Below are positions 33,954 to 42,261 of a stretch of DNA of 64,000 nt, in pieces (the first letter of the stretch is position 1; the number at the start of each line of letters is the position of its first letter). Source of the DNA: Terriglobia bacterium (GTDB lineage Bacteria > Acidobacteriota > Terriglobia > Acidiferrales > UBA7541); contig JAIQEV010000007.1 of NCBI GenBank assembly GCA_020073585.1, forward strand, positions 1 to 64,000, read 5' to 3'. Position numbers and translations under genes: made by a program. Below the pieces are notes generated by a model. The model worked only from the letters and a program-made list of their open reading frames with translations, made no database searches and was not told where the DNA came from.

Positions 33954-35150
33954 ATGGCTATCAGCGTCGTAATGCCCGCACTGGAGTTGATGCAGGAGAC
34001 CGGCAAGGTTCTGGCTTGGCGAAAAAAAGAAGGCGAACAGGTAGTCAAAGGCGAGCCGCTGCTGGAAATTGAAACCGACAAAGCCGTGGTGGAAGTGGAA
34101 GCCCCCGGGGAGGGCATCCTCGCGGGGATTACGGCGCCCGAAGGCGCGGTCATTCCCGTGGGACAGACCATTGCGTGGCTGGTCCTTCCGGGCGAGGCGG
34201 TTCCCGCGGCTGGCGCGCCGGCGGCGGTCCCCGGTCCGGCGCGCGCAGAAGCCGCGCGTCCGGCCGTAGCGGCCGCGGAGAGTTCCGCGCCGGCGGCGGG
34301 CGGCGGAGCGCGGATTTCGCCCAAGGCGCGGCGAATGGCGCGCGAGCACGGCATTGACATTGCCCAGGTGCGCGGATCGGGCGCCGACGGCGAGATTCTA
34401 GCTTCGGACATTCAGGCATTGGTGGACGCGAAGGGCGCTCCCGCTGCTGCTCCGGTCGCCGCCGGCGGTACTGAAGCGCTGGGTATCATCGGGCGACTGA
34501 TGGCCGAGCGCACCACGCAGAGCTGGACCAGCGTGCCGCATTTCTTCGTGGTGCGGGAAGTGGACGCCGGCGCGCTCGTGGATGCGCACAAGAAGCTGCG
34601 CGAGAGCGTGGAGAAGGCGCGCGGGGTGAAGCCCACGCAGACCGACATGCTGGTGGCGCTGGTGGCCCGCGCGCTGGCGAAGCACCCGCGGATGAACGCC
34701 AGTTGGACCGGCGCGGCAATCCGCCTCAATCCCGACGTGAATATGGCCGTGGCCATGGCCGTGAACGACGGCGTGGTCGCGGCGGTAATTCCCAAAGCGG
34801 ACTCCCTGGACCTCGGGGAAATCGCCGTGCAGCGGCGGGACCTCACGGAGCGCGCCCGCGCGGGGCGTTCGCGCCCGGCGGACATCGCCGGCGGGACGTT
34901 CACGATCAGCAACCTGGGGATGTTCAACGTGGACTCGTTCACCGCGATCATTAATCCGCCGCAAGCCGCGATTCTCGCCGTGGGGCGCATTGCCGATCGC
35001 GTGGTGCCGGTGGATGGCAAGCCGGCGATCCGGCCGATGATGACTTTGACGCTCTCCAGCGACCACCGCGTCGTGGACGGGGCGCGTGCCGCGGCGTTCA
35101 TGAACGACGTGGTCGAAGCACTCCGCGAACCCGAGAAGTGGTTGCGCTGA
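33954..35150 (+). CDS. Dihydrolipoamide acyltransferase (E2 component)
   Basis: This is a 398-residue protein. The N-terminal lipoyl domain (1-78) has the modified lysine in EIETDKAVVEVEAPGEG (Lys43). An Ala/Pro-rich linker follows. The E3/E1-binding domain is at about 121-158 (RISPKARRMAREHGIDIAQV, GADGEILASDI). The catalytic domain follows to the end, with the active-site SSDHRVVDGARAAAFM near residue 370. It completes an oxoacid dehydrogenase with the upstream E1 genes. No E3 gene is present, so a shared lipoamide dehydrogenase encoded elsewhere must be used. Confidence 0.92.
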   Translation: MAISVVMPALELMQETGKVLAWRKKEGEQVVKGEPLLEIETDKAVVEVEAPGEGILAGITAPEGAVIPVGQTIAWLVLPGEAVPAAGAPAAVPGPARAEAARPAVAAAESSAPAAGGGARISPKARRMAREHGIDIAQVRGSGADGEILASDIQALVDAKGAPAAAPVAAGGTEALGIIGRLMAERTTQSWTSVPHFFVVREVDAGALVDAHKKLRESVEKARGVKPTQTDMLVALVARALAKHPRMNASWTGAAIRLNPDVNMAVAMAVNDGVVAAVIPKADSLDLGEIAVQRRDLTERARAGRSRPADIAGGTFTISNLGMFNVDSFTAIINPPQAAILAVGRIADRVVPVDGKPAIRPMMTLTLSSDHRVVDGARAAAFMNDVVEALREPEKWLR

Positions 35151-35173
35151 CGGGAAGCGGTTTCAGGTTTAGC

Positions 35174-35223
35174 GCTGTCTCTGGTCTCTGAACCCCTGAT
35201 GGTTCAGCGCGTTAAGAGACAGC
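35174..35223 (+). terminator. Nested hairpin after the E2 gene
   Basis: GCTGTCTCT (35174-35182) pairs with AGAGACAGC (35215-35223). Inside it CTGAACC pairs with GGTTCAG around the loop CCTGAT. It begins 24 bases after the E2 stop, so it may end the operon, but no T-tract follows. Confidence 0.5.
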
Positions 35224-35230
35224 CAAAGTT

Positions 35231-35295
35231 CGGCTCCTCTCCTCCGAGCCTTGGCCGTTCCGCCACGGTCCAAGCCGCTCGGGCGAGAGGAGCCG
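35231..35295. repeat. 65-base long inverted repeat with nested stem
   Basis: CGGCTCCTCTC...CCGAGC and GCTCGG...GAGAGGAGCCG form 19-base arms with two mismatches. The enclosed CTTGGCCGT and ACGGTCCAAG can also pair. It starts 8 bases after the previous hairpin. Two large hairpins in a row within a 397-base gap could be an RNA structure, a transcription stop or a palindromic mobile relic. Confidence 0.55.
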
Positions 35296-35375
35296 ATTCA
35301 GTTTTCGGCCCGCCCCCCTGCTGTTCTTCCTCCGCCTGGAGCTATCCGCACACTTCGGAAGCCCGCAGCGTTCAT

Positions 35376-35424
35376 AATATGAAACGCAGTTTCATATTGA
35401 CTTGGAAGCGATTTTCACTACAAT
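35376..35424 (+). promoter_or_regulatory. Promoter and 23-bp operator of the IclR gene
   Basis: AATATGAAAC and its exact complement surround GCA (35376-35398). This TGAAAC-N3-GTTTCA palindrome resembles boxes of IclR-family regulators such as KdgR. It runs into TTGACT (35397-35402), which is 16 bases from TACAAT (35419-35424). The operator overlaps the -35, so repression is likely. The transcript leader is about 115 bases long before the chosen start. Confidence 0.7.
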
Positions 35425-35547
35425 GCGCCAAGCGTCCAGGGAACAGTCTGCGGCCCGGTCCCGGGGGGCAATCCGCGCGCCCTCTTGCGGAACGCCGGGG
35501 GCGGGTTGACCGCATCGCGGTCACCCTGGAGCGAAGGAGCGTACGCT

Positions 35548-36381
35548 GTGGCAGTGGCATCACGGAACAAAAACATACGCACCGCCAGGAAGGCGGAAAG
35601 GTCGGCCGGCTCCAGCAAGTCGCTGCAGAAGGCGCTGCGCATTCTTTTCCACATGGGCCAGAACGGGCCGGAGATGCGGGTGACGGAGATTGCTTCCGGG
35701 CTGCGGCTGAACAAGACCACCGTGTATCGCCTGCTGAGCGCCATGGAGAAGTTCGATCTGATCGAGCGGGACCCGGAGAGCGAGCGCTACCGGCTGGGGT
35801 TGAAACTGCATGAACTGGGCACCCGGGCGGCGCAGGCCAGGACGCTGCAGAGCGAAGCGCGGCGCTACCTGACGGAACTGGCGCGCACTTCGAGGGAGGC
35901 GGTGAGCCTGGCGGTGCCGGGCGCGGGGGGAATCGTGTGCGTCGACCGCTATGACTCCGCGCATACGATGATCAGCGTGCGCACGCCGGTGGGAGCGCAG
36001 TTCCCGGCGCATTGCACGGCGGCGGGCAAGGCCGTCCTCGCCTATCTCAGCGAGGAGGAGGTGGGCGCCATTCTGTCCAACAACGGAATGCCGCGCTATA
36101 CGCCGCACACGCTGACGCAGATCGACGACCTGAAAAATGATCTGCGGCGCGTTCGTCAGCGGGGATACGCGCTGGACGAGCAGGAGTTGGAGCGCGGGCT
36201 GAACGGCGTGGCGGCGCCGGTGTTCCTCCGCAACGCCTGTGTGCTGGGCGCGGTTGGATTGGCCGGGCCGACGCAGAGGTTCCAGGGAAGAGAACAGGTG
36301 GAGAAGATCGAGATGGTGCGGGAGACGGCGCGCAAGATTGCCAGGAGCCTGGGCGATCGCACGACGTGGTTCGAGGCCTGA
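35548..36381 (+). CDS. IclR-family transcriptional regulator
   Basis: The start is GTG 35548 with AAGGAG 8 bases upstream, giving 277 residues; the ORF track's ATG at 35485 adds 21. The N-terminal winged helix is at about 22-85 (SLQKALRILFHMG, EIASGLRLNKTTVYRLLSAM). The C-terminal IclR effector domain includes GAQFPAHCTAAGKAVLAYL and ERGLNGVAAPVF. The 23-bp palindrome on its promoter suggests autoregulation. The next genes on the same strand, the MetE-like protein and an aldehyde dehydrogenase, are likely targets; the effector is probably an aromatic or sugar acid. Confidence 0.9.
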   Translation: MAVASRNKNIRTARKAERSAGSSKSLQKALRILFHMGQNGPEMRVTEIASGLRLNKTTVYRLLSAMEKFDLIERDPESERYRLGLKLHELGTRAAQARTLQSEARRYLTELARTSREAVSLAVPGAGGIVCVDRYDSAHTMISVRTPVGAQFPAHCTAAGKAVLAYLSEEEVGAILSNNGMPRYTPHTLTQIDDLKNDLRRVRQRGYALDEQELERGLNGVAAPVFLRNACVLGAVGLAGPTQRFQGREQVEKIEMVRETARKIARSLGDRTTWFEA

Positions 36382-36542
36382 GGAAGCACCGGGGCCAGGG
36401 GGCGTGCGCCAGCCAAACTTGCGCGAGCCGCGAATTTCGCGTATCAAAGCCAGATGTTTTCGGGCGCAAGGTGAGCCGTAGGAGACGTGCGCGGCAGACG
36501 GGCGCCAGAACTCGCTATCTAAGCCAGGGAAGGGACACGCGG

Positions 36543-37643
36543 ATGCCAGCACAGTACCGAGCCGATCATATCGGGAGCTTTCTGAGGCCCGCCGAGATTC
36601 TGGAAGCGCGGCGTTCCGCGCCGGCCAGTGCCGTGCAGTTGCGGAGCATCGAGGACCGGCACATCCAGCACGTTCTGGCGAAGCAGAAAGAGCTGGGGTT
36701 CGAGATTTTTACGGACGGCGAGCTGCGCCGGCGCAACTTCATGAGTGATTTCACCGACGCGGTCGAGGGCTTCGACTTGGGCGACGCCGTCTCGCGCACC
36801 TGGAAGGCCGGAGAATCGAAGGACGCCGCGGTGAGCAGCGTGACCGGGATCGTGACCGCGAAGCTGCGCCAAGTGCGCCCCCTGACGGGACACGAGCTGG
36901 CGTTCCTCAAGACGCACAGTCCCGGCGCCATTAAGATGACGCTGCCGAGCGCCACGCAGTTTCCGGCGATCTCCTTCAAGCGCGGCGTCACGGAAAAGGT
37001 ATACAAGGACCATGCCGCGCTGCTTTGGGACATCGTGGAGATCATGAAGGCGGACCTCGCGAAGCTTTCCGCGGATGGCGTGAGCTACATCCAGATTGAT
37101 GCGCCGCGCTACAGCTACTACATGGACCCCAAGTGGCGCGAGTGGATCCGCAAAGAGATGCATGCCGAGCCGGATGCGCTGCTGGACGAGGCCATCCGCG
37201 CGGACAACGCCTGCTTCGCGGCGGCGCGGCGCCCGGGCGTGACCTTGGCTATCCATCTGTGCCGGGGCAACAATCGCAGCCATTGGTACGCGGAAGGCGG
37301 CTACGACGCGGTAGCCGAGAAGTTGTTCGGGACGCTGGCGGTGGACCGCTTCCTGCTGGAATACGATGACGAGCGCTCCGGATCGTTCGAGCCGTTGCGT
37401 TTTGTGCCGCGGGGCAAGACGGTGGTTCTGGGGCTGGTGAGCTCGAAGCTGGCTAAGCTGGAAAGCGGCGATGAGCTCGTGCAGCGCATCCACGAGGCCG
37501 CGCGCTACGTGCCGCTGGAGAATCTCGCGCTGAGCCCGCAATGCGGCTTCGCTTCCACCATGGAAGGGAATCTGCTTACCGAGGACGAGCAGTGGGCCAA
37601 GATGCGGCTGGTGGCGGAGACCGCCCGCCGCGTCTGGCGCTGA
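36543..37643 (+). CDS. MetE C-terminal-like zinc methyltransferase family protein
   Basis: The start is ATG 36543, giving 366 residues, about half the length of full MetE; it corresponds to the catalytic barrel only. The zinc-site pattern is intact: His238 and Cys240 (IHLCRGNN), Glu273 (LLEYDDE) and Cys334 (LSPQCGFAS). Early motifs HIGSFLRP and FTDGELRRRNF also match. Stand-alone proteins of this kind include methionine synthases lacking the N-domain, coenzyme-M-type alkyltransferases and demethylation partners. It is followed after 26 bases by an aromatic-type aldehyde dehydrogenase, so methyl or alkyl transfer in catabolism is plausible but not shown. Confidence 0.83.
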   Translation: MPAQYRADHIGSFLRPAEILEARRSAPASAVQLRSIEDRHIQHVLAKQKELGFEIFTDGELRRRNFMSDFTDAVEGFDLGDAVSRTWKAGESKDAAVSSVTGIVTAKLRQVRPLTGHELAFLKTHSPGAIKMTLPSATQFPAISFKRGVTEKVYKDHAALLWDIVEIMKADLAKLSADGVSYIQIDAPRYSYYMDPKWREWIRKEMHAEPDALLDEAIRADNACFAAARRPGVTLAIHLCRGNNRSHWYAEGGYDAVAEKLFGTLAVDRFLLEYDDERSGSFEPLRFVPRGKTVVLGLVSSKLAKLESGDELVQRIHEAARYVPLENLALSPQCGFASTMEGNLLTEDEQWAKMRLVAETARRVWR

Positions 37644-37669
37644 GCGATTCGCATAACGGAGGAGAGAAC

Positions 37670-39109
37670 ATGGTTTCTACGCCTTATATCGGTGGCAAGG
37701 CCATTGATGTCCCGGCTTCCGCGCTCAGGGATGTCGTCAATCCCGCGAACCAGCGCGCTTTCGCCAAGGTATTCATGGGGCAGGAGCAGCACATGCGCGC
37801 CGCGATCGACGCCGCGGATGCCGCCCGGGCGGCCTGGGGAGCGACGCTCGCCGCCGAGCGCGAGCGCATCCTCCATCGGGTGGCCGACGAGCTGGAAGCG
37901 GCGCGGCAGGAGCTCGTGGACCTGCTGATCGACGAGGGCGGAGCCACCTTTGGAAAGGCCATGTTCGAGGTGCCCTTCGCCGCAAACATGGTGCGCTCGA
38001 TCGCCGGCGAAGCTCGCCGCATTCACGGCGACGTCTTCCCCTCGGACATGCCCGGACTGATTTCCATGGCCATCCGGCGCCCGCTGGGCGTGGTCGCGGG
38101 CATTTCGCCGTTCAATTTTCCGATCATCCTCTCTCTGAAGAAGGTCGCATTTGCGCTGGCCGCGGGCAATACCTTTGTCCTCAAGCCCTCGGAAGAAACT
38201 TCGCTCATCGGACTCAAGCTTGCCGAAGTCTTCGAACGGGCGGGGGTGCCGCCGGGCGTCTTCAACGTCGTTCCCGGCGACGGCCCCACGCTGGCGCGCG
38301 TGATCCTGGACGATCCGCGCGTGAGGCTGGTGACCTTCACGGGTTCCACCGCCGTGGGACGCATCATCGCCACGGAATGCGCCAAGCGCGGCAAGCGTGT
38401 CGTTCTGGAAATGGGCGGCAAGAGCCCGGTTATCGTGTTGAAAGACGCGGACCTCGACTATGCCGTCAATACGGCGTGTTTCGGCATTTTCATCCACCAG
38501 GGCCAGATCTGCATGGCGGGGTCGCGGATCATCGTCGAGGAGCCGGTCTACGAAGAGTTCCTGAAGCGCTTCGCGGCCAAGGCGCGGACCATGCAGGTGG
38601 GCGACCCGCGCGATCCGCATACGGTGATCGGGCCGCTCATCCGTTCTTCGCAGTGCCCGATGATCGACGGCAAAGTGAAGGCGGCGGTCGCCGCGGGCGC
38701 GCGGCTGCTCACCGGCGGGCGCTATGAGGGCAATTTCTATCACCCGACGGTGCTCGCGGATGTGACCCCGGAGATGGCGGCGTTCCGCGACGAACTGTTC
38801 GGTCCGGTGGCGGCGGTGAGCAAGGCGAAGGATGCCGATCACGCCCTGGCCCTGGCCAATACCTCGGTCTACGGGCTTTCTTCCGCCGTGCTGACCAATG
38901 ATCTGCAACTGGCCATGCGCTTCGCTTTGGAGCTGGAAGCGGGCATGGTGCATCTCAACGGCCCGACGATCCACGACGAGGCCACCGTTCCGTTCGGCGG
39001 CGTAAAGGATTCGGGCAGCGGCCGGGAAGGGGGCCGCTGGTCCGTCGAGGAAATGACCGAGGTGAAGTGGGTAACGATCCAGATGGGCCGCCACCCGTAC
39101 CCGTTCTGA
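37670..39109 (+). CDS. Aldehyde dehydrogenase, vanillin/benzaldehyde dehydrogenase-like
   Basis: The start is ATG 37670 with GGAGGAG 5 bases upstream, giving 479 residues. Motifs are GVVAGISPFNFPIILSLKK (cofactor site), VLEMGGKSPVIVL (general-base glutamate) and FIHQGQICMAGSRIIV (catalytic cysteine). The F-x-HQGQICMA wording and overall sequence are those of aromatic aldehyde dehydrogenases such as vanillin and salicylaldehyde dehydrogenase. It ends 7 bases from the convergent pcaC. Oxidation of a benzaldehyde to the acid that enters the protocatechuate branch is a reasonable role. Confidence 0.87.
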   Translation: MVSTPYIGGKAIDVPASALRDVVNPANQRAFAKVFMGQEQHMRAAIDAADAARAAWGATLAAERERILHRVADELEAARQELVDLLIDEGGATFGKAMFEVPFAANMVRSIAGEARRIHGDVFPSDMPGLISMAIRRPLGVVAGISPFNFPIILSLKKVAFALAAGNTFVLKPSEETSLIGLKLAEVFERAGVPPGVFNVVPGDGPTLARVILDDPRVRLVTFTGSTAVGRIIATECAKRGKRVVLEMGGKSPVIVLKDADLDYAVNTACFGIFIHQGQICMAGSRIIVEEPVYEEFLKRFAAKARTMQVGDPRDPHTVIGPLIRSSQCPMIDGKVKAAVAAGARLLTGGRYEGNFYHPTVLADVTPEMAAFRDELFGPVAAVSKAKDADHALALANTSVYGLSSAVLTNDLQLAMRFALELEAGMVHLNGPTIHDEATVPFGGVKDSGSGREGGRWSVEEMTEVKWVTIQMGRHPYPF

Positions 39110-39116
39110 GCGGGGC

Positions 39117-39503
39117 CTAGCGCTTCGCGGTGAGCTCCGCGAATAGTTCTTCCGCGATGTGGAACGCGGAGTTGGCGGCGGGCACGCCGCAGTAGATGGC
39201 GGTTTGCAGCAGGACTTCCTTGATCTCCTCGCGGGTTACGCCGTTGTTGAATGCCGCGCGGAGATGCATGCGCAGCTCCTCGCCGCGGTTCAGCGCCACC
39301 ATCATTGCCAGGGTGATGCAGCTCCGGGTATGCCGCGGCAAGCCGGGCCGCGTCCAGATTTCGCCCCAGGCGTAGCGCGTGATCAGGTCCTGAAATTCCG
39401 CGTTGAATTCGTTTTTGTTCTGCAACGAGCGGTCCACGTGCGCGTCGCCCAGAACGGCGCGGCGCACGGCCATCCCCTGCTGATACTGTTCGCGTTCGTC
39501 CAT
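39117..39503 (-). CDS. pcaC: 4-carboxymuconolactone decarboxylase
   Basis: This is a 128-residue protein with GGAGAAGGAG upstream. The full PcaC pattern is present: RRAVLGDAHVDRSL at the N-terminus, YAWGEIWTRPGLPRHTRSCITLAMM in the middle, and NNGVTREEIKEVLLQTAIYCGVPAAN. It decarboxylates 4-carboxymuconolactone to 3-oxoadipate enol-lactone. It is the last gene of the pcaHGBDC operon, 15 bases after pcaD. Confidence 0.95.
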   Translation of the reverse strand: MDEREQYQQGMAVRRAVLGDAHVDRSLQNKNEFNAEFQDLITRYAWGEIWTRPGLPRHTRSCITLAMMVALNRGEELRMHLRAAFNNGVTREEIKEVLLQTAIYCGVPAANSAFHIAEELFAELTAKR

Positions 39504-39518
39504 TGCCGCTCCTTCTCC

Positions 39519-40298
39519 TCAGGCCTTCAGAAAGCGGATGAGTTCCGCGGTAAATTGCGCGGGCGCTTCGACATTCGAAAGGTGCGCCGTGGGAAGCTCG
39601 GCGTAGCGCGCTCCGGGAATCCGTTCGGCGAGGAAGCGGCCCTCGGCGGGCGGCGTCACGGGGTCCTTGGCGCCGGCGATCACCAGCGCGGGCACGCGAA
39701 TCGCCGCCAGGGCTTCGCGCTGGTCCATCGCACCGATCGCCGCGCAGCAGGCCATGTAGCCTTCCGGCGGGGAGTTTTCCAGCATGCGCAGCGCGGGCGC
39801 GACAATGGCCGCGGCGGACGCCCGGAACTCCGGCGTAAACCAGCGTTCGATTACCGCGGGGGCCACCGCCTGCATGCCGCCCTTGCGCACGGCTTCGATG
39901 CGCATGTTCCAGTTTTCCGCGGTGCCGATCTTCGCGGCGGTGTTGCACAGCACGATTTTGTGAAAGCGCTTCGCGGCGTGCGCCCCCAGCCACATGCCGA
40001 TCATTCCGCCCATGGAGAGGCCGCAGAAGTGCGCGCGCTCGAGGTGCAGGGCATCGAGCAGGCCGAGTACGTCGCGGGAAAGCTGTTCGATGGTGTACGG
40101 GCCGGGCGTCACGGAGGTTTGGCCGTGGCCGCGGGTGTCGTAGCGGAGCACGCGGAACTCTTTCTCGAGCGCCGGCAGTTGCGGGTCCCACATCGAGAAA
40201 TTCGTGCCCAGCGAGTTGGAAAGGATCAGCACGGGCGCGCTGGCCGCTCCCGTCAGCGCGTAATGCACGCGCAAGTCCCCGTATTCCACGAAGGGCAT
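39519..40298 (-). CDS. pcaD: 3-oxoadipate enol-lactonase
   Basis: The start is ATG 40296-40298, giving 259 residues; the ORF track's longer frame overlaps pcaB. It is an alpha/beta hydrolase with the family's SNSLGTNFSMWDPQLPAL, RYDTRGHGQT, nucleophile GLSMGG (Ser95), acid in AGAKDPVTPP and histidine in TAHLSNVEAP. It hydrolyses the enol-lactone to 3-oxoadipate. It is encoded separately from pcaC here, whereas some actinobacteria have a fused PcaL. The gap to pcaB is 5 bases. Confidence 0.94.
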   Translation of the reverse strand: MPFVEYGDLRVHYALTGAASAPVLILSNSLGTNFSMWDPQLPALEKEFRVLRYDTRGHGQTSVTPGPYTIEQLSRDVLGLLDALHLERAHFCGLSMGGMIGMWLGAHAAKRFHKIVLCNTAAKIGTAENWNMRIEAVRKGGMQAVAPAVIERWFTPEFRASAAAIVAPALRMLENSPPEGYMACCAAIGAMDQREALAAIRVPALVIAGAKDPVTPPAEGRFLAERIPGARYAELPTAHLSNVEAPAQFTAELIRFLKA

Positions 40299-40303
40299 TT
40301 CCG

Positions 40304-41671
40304 TCACCTGCTTTCGCCGGATGTTTTTGTGCGCTGGGAAGAATGCGCCGCCAGCGCGCGGTCGATGAACTGCTCCGAGACGCCGAGATACTGGCGCGGG
40401 TCGAAGAGCCGGTCGAGATCGTCTTTTGCAAGATGCATGGCCACGATGGGGTCGTCGGCGAGAACGGCGCGCAGGTGGCGTCTCTCCGTTTGCGCCCGCT
40501 TGCACGCCTTCTGCACGAGATCGTGAGCCGTCTGGCGCCCCAGAGCGCGGCCCAGGGCCATCTGCGCGGCTTCCGCGAAGAGCAGACCGTGGGTCAGCTC
40601 GAGATTTCCGGCCATGTGTTCGGCGTTCAGTTCCAGGCCCGTTATGGTCTCCGTCAGGTGATGCAGAGCCCCGGCGCTCAAGCCGATAATCTCCGGCATG
40701 GTCTCCCACTCGGCGTGCCAGCCGCCCAGCCCGCGCTCCTGTTCCTGCACCATGGCGCTGAGGATCGTGCTGACCAGGCCGGGCATGCGCGTGGCCGCTG
40801 CCAGGATCACCGCGGAGATCACCGGGTTGCGCTTGTGCGGCATGGTGGAGGAGCCGCCGCGCCCTTCCGCGGCGGGTTCGAAAAGTTCGCCGACTTCGGT
40901 CTGCGTGTGCAGCGAGATGTCGCGGGCGATCTTGCCGAGCGTGCCGGTAAGCAGCCCGAGCATGGCGGCCACTTCGCCCACGCGATCGCGGTGCGCGTGC
41001 CAGGGAAGATCGGGGACGGCGAGATGCAGCTCTTCGCCGAGCGCCGCGGCCACTTCCAGGCCTTTGTTCCCGAGGGCGGCCAGCGTGCCGACCGCGCCGC
41101 CAAACTGCACGACGAGCGCGCGGCGGCGCGCCTCCGCGAGACGCGCGCGATGCCGCGTGACGGCATCCAGCCAGCCCGCGGCCTTCAAGCCGAACGTTGT
41201 CGGCAGGGCCTGCTGCATCCAAGTGCGGCCGGCCACCGGAGTGGCGCGGTGCTTATCGGCGAGCTGCGCCAGCGCGCCCGCCAGGCGTTCGAGTTCCGCC
41301 TCGACGTGCCGCAGCGCCTCGCGCAACTGCAGCACGAAGCCGGTATCAATGGCGTCCTGGCTCGTGGCGCCCCAGTGGACAAAGCGCTGCGCCTCTTTGT
41401 CGGTGGCTCCCACCAGTGCGGTGAGCTGCTTGACGAGGGGAATGGCGAGGTTGCCGGCGAGGGCCGCGTCGCGGGCGAGAGCTTCGCTGTCGAACAGCTC
41501 GGCGCGGCATTTCGCGGCGATGGCCGGCGCCGCCGCCGCGGGGATGACGCCCGCGCGCACTTCCGCGCGGGCCAGCGCGGCTTCGAAATCCAGCATGCCT
41601 TGCAGGCGCGCGCGGCCGGAAAACAGCTCTTCCACCGCTTTCCATCGGAACAACGGTTCCAGCAAGCTCAT
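40304..41671 (-). CDS. pcaB: 3-carboxy-cis,cis-muconate cycloisomerase
   Basis: This is a 455-residue protein of the fumarase/aspartase superfamily. The signature GSSTMPHKRNPVISAVIL is at about 281-298, and the N-terminal part has HWGATSQDAIDTGFVLQLR. It converts 3-carboxymuconate to 4-carboxymuconolactone. The length equals the family's usual 450 residues. It lies 19 bases after pcaG and 5 before pcaD. Confidence 0.94.
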   Translation of the reverse strand: MSLLEPLFRWKAVEELFSGRARLQGMLDFEAALARAEVRAGVIPAAAAPAIAAKCRAELFDSEALARDAALAGNLAIPLVKQLTALVGATDKEAQRFVHWGATSQDAIDTGFVLQLREALRHVEAELERLAGALAQLADKHRATPVAGRTWMQQALPTTFGLKAAGWLDAVTRHRARLAEARRRALVVQFGGAVGTLAALGNKGLEVAAALGEELHLAVPDLPWHAHRDRVGEVAAMLGLLTGTLGKIARDISLHTQTEVGELFEPAAEGRGGSSTMPHKRNPVISAVILAAATRMPGLVSTILSAMVQEQERGLGGWHAEWETMPEIIGLSAGALHHLTETITGLELNAEHMAGNLELTHGLLFAEAAQMALGRALGRQTAHDLVQKACKRAQTERRHLRAVLADDPIVAMHLAKDDLDRLFDPRQYLGVSEQFIDRALAAHSSQRTKTSGESR

Positions 41672-41690
41672 GCCGCCAGTCTAATCGTTC

Positions 41691-42260
41691 TTAGCAGTCG
41701 AAGAAAACCGTTTCTTCCGGGCCCTGAATGACCACGTTCCATTCCAGAACTCCGCTCTGGCCCGGCACCTTCTTGGCGATCAACGTGCCCCGCCGCGCCG
41801 GCTCGACCTGGTTCAAAGCAAAATCCCCGGCGTTTCCGGGATCGTCCGGAAAGTAGATGCGCGTCACGAGGCGGCACAGTAGGCCGCGGGCGAAGACGGA
41901 GGCCACGATGTGCGGGGCCTGCGGCTTTCCATCCGGGCCCGGCACAGCACCCGGCTTGATGGTGCTGAAGCGGAATTTCCCGTTGGCATCGGCGGGAATG
42001 CGCCCGAAGCCCAGGAACCCCGGCTCCACGGGTTTGTTCTGGGTGTCTTCCGGGTGCGCGTATTTCCCGTGGGAGTTGGCCTGCCAGACTTCGAGCAGCG
42101 CGTCCGGGATCGGCTGGCCGTCGCCGTCAAGGAAGCGGCCCTCGATCATCACCCGCTCGCCCGCGACGCCCGGGCCGGCGAGGTTGTCTTTGTTCAGCCA
42201 GGTGAGGCCGATGGCGAAGTAGGGTCCGACGGTTTGCGACGTTGTCTTGCACAGGCTCAT
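41691..42260 (-). CDS. pcaG: Protocatechuate 3,4-dioxygenase, alpha subunit
   Basis: The start is ATG 42258-42260, giving 189 residues. It carries the intradiol dioxygenase fold (TVGPYFAIGLTW, ALLEVWQANSHGKYAHPEDT, PHIVASVFARGLLCRLVTRIYF) but lacks the iron-binding tyrosine/histidine set, as expected for the alpha subunit. It pairs with PcaH in the ring-cleaving enzyme. The gene follows pcaH by one base. Confidence 0.95.
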   Translation of the reverse strand: MSLCKTTSQTVGPYFAIGLTWLNKDNLAGPGVAGERVMIEGRFLDGDGQPIPDALLEVWQANSHGKYAHPEDTQNKPVEPGFLGFGRIPADANGKFRFSTIKPGAVPGPDGKPQAPHIVASVFARGLLCRLVTRIYFPDDPGNAGDFALNQVEPARRGTLIAKKVPGQSGVLEWNVVIQGPEETVFFDC

Positions 42261-42261
42261 C

